7,829 nucleotides of DNA from an uncultured Prevotella sp. (lineage in GTDB: Bacteria > Bacteroidota > Bacteroidia > Bacteroidales > Bacteroidaceae), in assembly GCA_900550365.1 (NCBI GenBank), contig URRR01000051.1:1-7829 (forward strand), written 5' to 3'. The notes beneath the pieces are model-generated. The model was given only the letters and a program-made list of their open reading frames with translations, was not told the DNA's origin and ran no database searches. Made by a program: the position numbers and the translations under genes. This document shows positions 5,237 through 7,829 of the stretch, one piece after another (the first letter of the stretch is position 1; each line of letters starts with the position of its first letter).

Positions 5237-5400
5237 TAGTTATAGTAGTTAAAGAAGTTATCGCTCGCTGCGCTCGCTAAGTAGTTAAAGTCAAATGCCT
5301 TTCTTAATTCTTACTTCTTAATTCCTAATTAGCGAAGCAAATGACTCTAACTACTTAGCGAGCGCAGCGAGCGATAACTTCTTTAACTCCTTTAACTACT
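5237..5400 (-). repeat. Palindromic repeat element, copy 2, with a 40-bp perfect inverted repeat
   Basis: The arms at 5248-5287 and 5348-5387 are perfect reverse complements over 40 bases, separated by 60. The core at 5289-5343 is the reverse complement of the core of copy 1 (2382-2436) with two changes. The element fills the gap between the convergent ATPase and fur genes, so both transcripts would run into it. The RNA could form a 40-bp stem and might stabilise or end both messages, although there is no T-run directly after the stem. Confidence 0.8.
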
Positions 5401-5410
5401 AAAAAGAAAT

Positions 5411-5860
5411 TTATCTCCCCCTCCTTCTTTTCTCCTCTTCTTTCTCCGCGCACTCGGGGCAAAGGCCTTTGATGACGTAGTTTATGCTGTTAAGGCGGAA
5501 GCCGTCGGGCAGCTCAACCACGGGCACATGTATCCGCTTGAGGCAGAAAGTGCGGTGGCAGCTCTCGCAATAGAAGTGAGTATGCTCGTCGTCAACGCCG
5601 CAGTCGCAGTCGTCAGAGCACACGTTGTACTTCAGTGAGCCGCTCCCGTCGTCAACAACGTGTATCAGTTTGTTGAGCAGAAACACGGATAAAGTGCGTG
5701 AGATAGTGCTCTTGTCAACCGTCGGCAAGAGTCTTTCGAGCTGCGGAAGCGACACCGTCTCGTCGCCTCTGAACATCTCTTTCAGTATCAGAAGCCTCGT
5801 GGCGGTGGGCTTTATGCCGCGATGCTCTAACTTGTTGATATAAAACTGTTCGTCGGGCAT
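5411..5860 (-). CDS. Fur-family metal-responsive transcriptional regulator
   Basis: Fur-family proteins are dimeric DNA-binding regulators that sense Fe, Zn, Mn or peroxide. The 149-residue protein has an N-terminal winged helix (about 5-80), with GIKPTATRLLIL (15-26) and the recognition-helix segment DKSTISRTLSVF (49-60). The metal and dimer domain contains HTHFYCESC (93-101) and a C-terminal CPEC (134-137), the two CxxC pairs of a structural zinc site. Additional cysteines at 81, 85, 87 and 106 are more than Fur normally has. The start at 5858-5860 is preceded on its strand by an A-rich stretch (A8) and no Shine-Dalgarno sequence. No TAnnTTTG promoter is evident just upstream. Fur, Zur and PerR cannot be told apart safely. 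Its position beside a metal exporter suggests a zinc-type or toxic-metal sensor. Confidence 0.9.
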   Translation of the reverse strand: MPDEQFYINKLEHRGIKPTATRLLILKEMFRGDETVSLPQLERLLPTVDKSTISRTLSVFLLNKLIHVVDDGSGSLKYNVCSDDCDCGVDDEHTHFYCESCHRTFCLKRIHVPVVELPDGFRLNSINYVIKGLCPECAEKEEEKRRRGR

Positions 5861-5909
5861 TGTTTTTTTTGAGTAATCAGTAGTAAGGAGTAAAGGAGTA
5901 AGGAGGGTC

Positions 5910-5975
5910 TTTTCAGGAGTTCAGAGATTCCTTTTCAGGAGTTAAAGAGATTTTTTTCAGGAGTTAAGGAGTTAT
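5910..5975. repeat. Three tandem 22-base repeats upstream of fur
   Basis: TTTTCAGGAGTT begins at 5910, 5932 and 5954, giving three adjacent 22-base units that are identical over the first 12 bases and diverge after. They lie 50-115 bases before the fur start. A spacing near two helical turns would place the repeats on one face of the DNA, as in arrays of regulator sites. They may equally be ordinary intergenic repeat. Confidence 0.65.
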
Positions 5976-6014
5976 GTAGTTAAGGAGTTAAGACGTATGT
6001 CTTGCTGCTAACTT

Positions 6015-6049
6015 GGCAAATCTCCTTGTCTGCTTGTCCCTTGTCTGCT
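6015..6049 (+). repeat. 35-base dispersed repeat, copy 2 (GGCAAATCTCC type)
   Basis: This matches 2301-2335 with two mismatches in 35, in the same orientation. It ends about 20 bases from the stop codon of the DUF3332 gene, which reads towards it on the minus strand. Confidence 0.75.
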
Positions 6050-6068
6050 TGTCAATAAAGCAAAATGC

Positions 6069-6620
6069 CTATCTGAACGCGAAATACATGCCGTCGTTTA
6101 CGGCCATGCGGGCGTTGAACATGCCCTGTTCGTTAAGCGCCACGTCCATTGCGCGGCCGTCTTTCAGGTAAATCTCGGCAGTGTCCTTATCCTTGATGCG
6201 CAGCAGGGTAGTCTTCTTTCCGTCCTGCACCATTGACCATGTGTTCTCCTTCTTGTCGTAAACAAAGTTCACGATGTTGCCCTCAGGGTCCTTTATCTCG
6301 TAGCCGTCCTCAAGCGTGGTCACGGCGTACAGCTTGCCGTCGCTGCCCATAACGCTCTCCGTCTTGCCGACGTTCTCGGCCAGAGGATTGTCTCCCGACC
6401 AGAACTCTATGCTGTTGATAACCAGTATGTCGGCCACTCCGCACAGCACGTAGGCCGGCGAGATAAGTATGAAAATCAGCCAGTTGAGAAACTTGTTGCC
6501 CGTGGCCTGCTTGTTCCAGTCGAGCACTTTATTGAACAGTCCGAACGAACCGATACATGAACTCATGAGACATGCGCCTATCATGAGCGCCGTCAGTGAT
6601 TTTAAAGTCTTGTTTGTCAT
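6069..6620 (-). CDS. DUF3332-family lipoprotein, function unknown
   Basis: The 183-residue protein starts with a lipoprotein signal: a basic start, a hydrophobic run (about 9-20) and the lipobox LMSSC, with Cys22 as the probable lipidated residue. The next segment (GSFGLFNKVLDWNKQATGNK at 24-43, then a hydrophobic stretch 45-68, then NSIEFWSGDNPL at 69-80) is characteristic of DUF3332. The C-terminal half (about 85-183) is rich in beta-turn patterns such as GSDGKLYAV and DPEGNIV. No Bacteroidetes surface-export signal (a charged cluster just after the Cys) is seen, so it is probably held on the periplasmic side. No catalytic motif is recognised. A -7 element lies upstream at 6652-6659. Confidence 0.88.
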   Translation of the reverse strand: MTNKTLKSLTALMIGACLMSSCIGSFGLFNKVLDWNKQATGNKFLNWLIFILISPAYVLCGVADILVINSIEFWSGDNPLAENVGKTESVMGSDGKLYAVTTLEDGYEIKDPEGNIVNFVYDKKENTWSMVQDGKKTTLLRIKDKDTAEIYLKDGRAMDVALNEQGMFNARMAVNDGMYFAFR

Positions 6621-6651
6621 AAGATGTTTGTTTATGTAATACTATCGGTTA

Positions 6652-6659
6652 CAAATCTA
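6652..6659 (-). promoter_or_regulatory. -7 element for the DUF3332 gene
   Basis: The minus strand reads TAGATTTG, matching TAnnTTTG, about 32 bases before the start codon. No TTTG stands at the expected -33 distance. Confidence 0.5.
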
Positions 6660-6731
6660 ATCTTTTTTAGCGAGACGGTGTGATTTATTGTCATAAAAAA
6701 ACAAAAAACGTGCTCATCGTGGCGTTTCGCG

Positions 6732-7688
6732 TCACCACAGCAGGCGGCCGTACTTCTGTTTGCACCACAGTTGCCATGCGTTTACCATGTTCTGCCACAC
6801 CACGTAGGCGCAGGGCGCAATGGCGGCGGTAGGGTTAAGGTAGGTCACGGTTAGCCATATGCCCACGATGGTGTTCTTCTGGCCGAGGGCCTGGCCGCCG
6901 CTTATGCTGTCGCCGTAGCGCCGGCCTACGCTCTTGCCCGTGCCGAAGAGGATGAAGGTTACGGCGAGCGGCACGGTGAGCAGCAGCGCCATTACCAGCC
7001 CCGAGACGCTGGCCGTAAGGATGTTGTGCAGCGTCAGGCCCATGACTATTGACAGATTGAAGCCCCACATGTAGAAGGCGAGGTTCTTTACCGACTTGAT
7101 TTTCTCGGCCGCTTTGGGCAGCCAGCGGCGCGTGGCCATGGCGCAGATGAAGGGAAGGATGAGCACGAGGGCCACCTTCTCAAGTATTACGGCGAACGAG
7201 GCGGCAAAGCTGACGTCGGCCTCCTTCTCCACCAGGGGGAACATCAGCGGTATGAGAACGGCCGTCAGACCGTTGTCGATAAGCGTGTAGACGGTCATCG
7301 AGGCCACGCTGCCGCCCAGTTTCTCGGTTATCACGGCCGCCGCGGCTGCCGTGGGGCACATCACGCAGACGAACGCTCCCTCGAGAATCAGCTTTGAGTC
7401 GTGGCCTGTGAAGGCCATTACGGCCGTCAGCGCGCCGGCCAGCGCCACCCTTATCACCTGCAGCCACACGTGCCAGGGGCTCAGGCGGAGGTCGTGCAGG
7501 CGTATTTTGCAGAACGTGACGTAAAGCATCGAGAAGATAAGCAGCGGCATTATCTCGATGAACAGCGGTCCTACAGCGTCGCCAACGGGCGCGAGCAGGC
7601 TCACTTCAGAGAACAGCAGATACACGCATGCGCCGAACACCATGGCGCAGGGCAGCGTCCATTGCTTTAAAAACTTGATTATTCCCAT
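6732..7688 (-). CDS. Bile acid:sodium symporter (BASS/SBF)-like permease
   Basis: This 318-residue protein is almost entirely hydrophobic, with about nine to ten membrane segments, and resembles the bile acid:Na+ symporter superfamily, whose members move organic anions across the inner membrane. Two polar breaks fit the paired crossover helices of that fold: MCPTAAAAAVITEKLGGS (110-127) and GGQALGQKN (264-272) followed by LNPTAAIAPC (284-293). In sodium-coupled members the second break usually carries an E..xQN pattern. Here the aligned positions read ALGQKN, so the acidic residue appears to be lost. The substrate is not predictable and does not have to be a bile acid. The start at 7686-7688 follows a -7 element at 7712-7719. 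The gene is followed by the separately promoted DUF3332 gene. Confidence 0.8.
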   Translation of the reverse strand: MGIIKFLKQWTLPCAMVFGACVYLLFSEVSLLAPVGDAVGPLFIEIMPLLIFSMLYVTFCKIRLHDLRLSPWHVWLQVIRVALAGALTAVMAFTGHDSKLILEGAFVCVMCPTAAAAAVITEKLGGSVASMTVYTLIDNGLTAVLIPLMFPLVEKEADVSFAASFAVILEKVALVLILPFICAMATRRWLPKAAEKIKSVKNLAFYMWGFNLSIVMGLTLHNILTASVSGLVMALLLTVPLAVTFILFGTGKSVGRRYGDSISGGQALGQKNTIVGIWLTVTYLNPTAAIAPCAYVVWQNMVNAWQLWCKQKYGRLLW

Positions 7689-7711
7689 ACCTTTTTATAT
7701 TAAAACAGGTG

Positions 7712-7719
7712 CAAAAGTA
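7712..7719 (-). promoter_or_regulatory. -7 element for the BASS-like permease
   Basis: The minus strand reads TACTTTTG, matching TAnnTTTG, 24 bases before the start. The surrounding 18 bases (7708-7725) match the rimP promoter region (2044-2061) at 17 positions, which supports it as a real promoter despite no clear TTTG at -33. Confidence 0.6.
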
Positions 7720-7741
7720 GTAATAATGGTTAAGCTGAGGA

Positions 7742-7829
7742 AGTTATGAGAGTAAAAAAGGAGTTTTTTATTAGTAGTTATAAGTAGTCAGAGTAGTTAA
7801 TGTAGTTAAAGTCAAGTGTTCTGTTGTTG
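7742..7829. repeat. Start of another AGTAGTTA-type intergenic repeat, cut by the window end
   Basis: Repeated AGTAGTTA-like strings and GTAGTTAAAGTCAAGTG (7803-7819) match the arm sequence at 5281-5297 with one change. The rest lies beyond the window, and no reading frame is seen. Confidence 0.6.

Noticed and set aside
6690..6735. Intrinsic terminator after the permease gene
   Set aside because: T-rich tracts exist on the minus strand (about 6694-6708), but the only stem found overlaps the stop codon, has about six pairs including a wobble, and lies well away from the tract.

Overview
The window looks like chromosomal DNA from a Bacteroidales bacterium, possibly of the Prevotellaceae or Muribaculaceae; I cannot go below order with confidence. 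The evidence is the set of -7 elements of the Bacteroidetes form TAnnTTTG, the absence of Shine-Dalgarno sequences ahead of starts, a NusA and a RimP of Bacteroidetes style, a DUF3332 lipoprotein, and GC-rich genes separated by AT-rich intergenic DNA crowded with 'AGTAGTTAAAGAAGTTATCG'-type repeats.

Layout. On the minus strand at the left, rimP (1521-1988) and nusA (168-1430) form a ribosome-maturation/transcription operon with a well-formed promoter at 2048-2079 and a terminator-shaped hairpin in the leader (2001-2034). The usual next gene, infB, is not visible in the 167 bases left. A 720-base gap (about 2090-2810) holds no supported gene. It contains a repeat array (2132-2489) and a separate 115-base palindrome with internal 22-base repeats (2562-2676). 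On the plus strand follow crcB/fluC (2819-3193), a fluoride channel, and a zinc/cadmium/lead-class P1B-2 ATPase (3311-5173) whose promoter sits among two perfect inverted repeats. A 237-base repeat region containing a 40-bp perfect inverted repeat separates the ATPase from a convergent Fur-family regulator (5411-5860, minus). Further right on the minus strand are a DUF3332 lipoprotein (6069-6620) and a bile acid:sodium symporter-like permease (6732-7688). Between fur and the lipoprotein gene is another repeat block with three 22-base tandem units.

How it fits together. rimP-nusA is housekeeping. The middle of the window is an inorganic-ion stress group: fluoride export, divalent-metal export, and a metal-responsive regulator next to the ATPase. 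The perfect 7-1-7 dyad upstream of the ATPase -7 element has the shape of a Fur-family operator, so a local regulatory circuit is a reasonable hypothesis, but it is inferred from proximity and symmetry only. The most unusual material is intergenic: at least three families of repeat recur between genes, and one roughly 150-base palindromic element occurs twice in opposite orientation with a 55-base core differing at only two positions. I see no transposase, CRISPR array, rRNA or complete tRNA.
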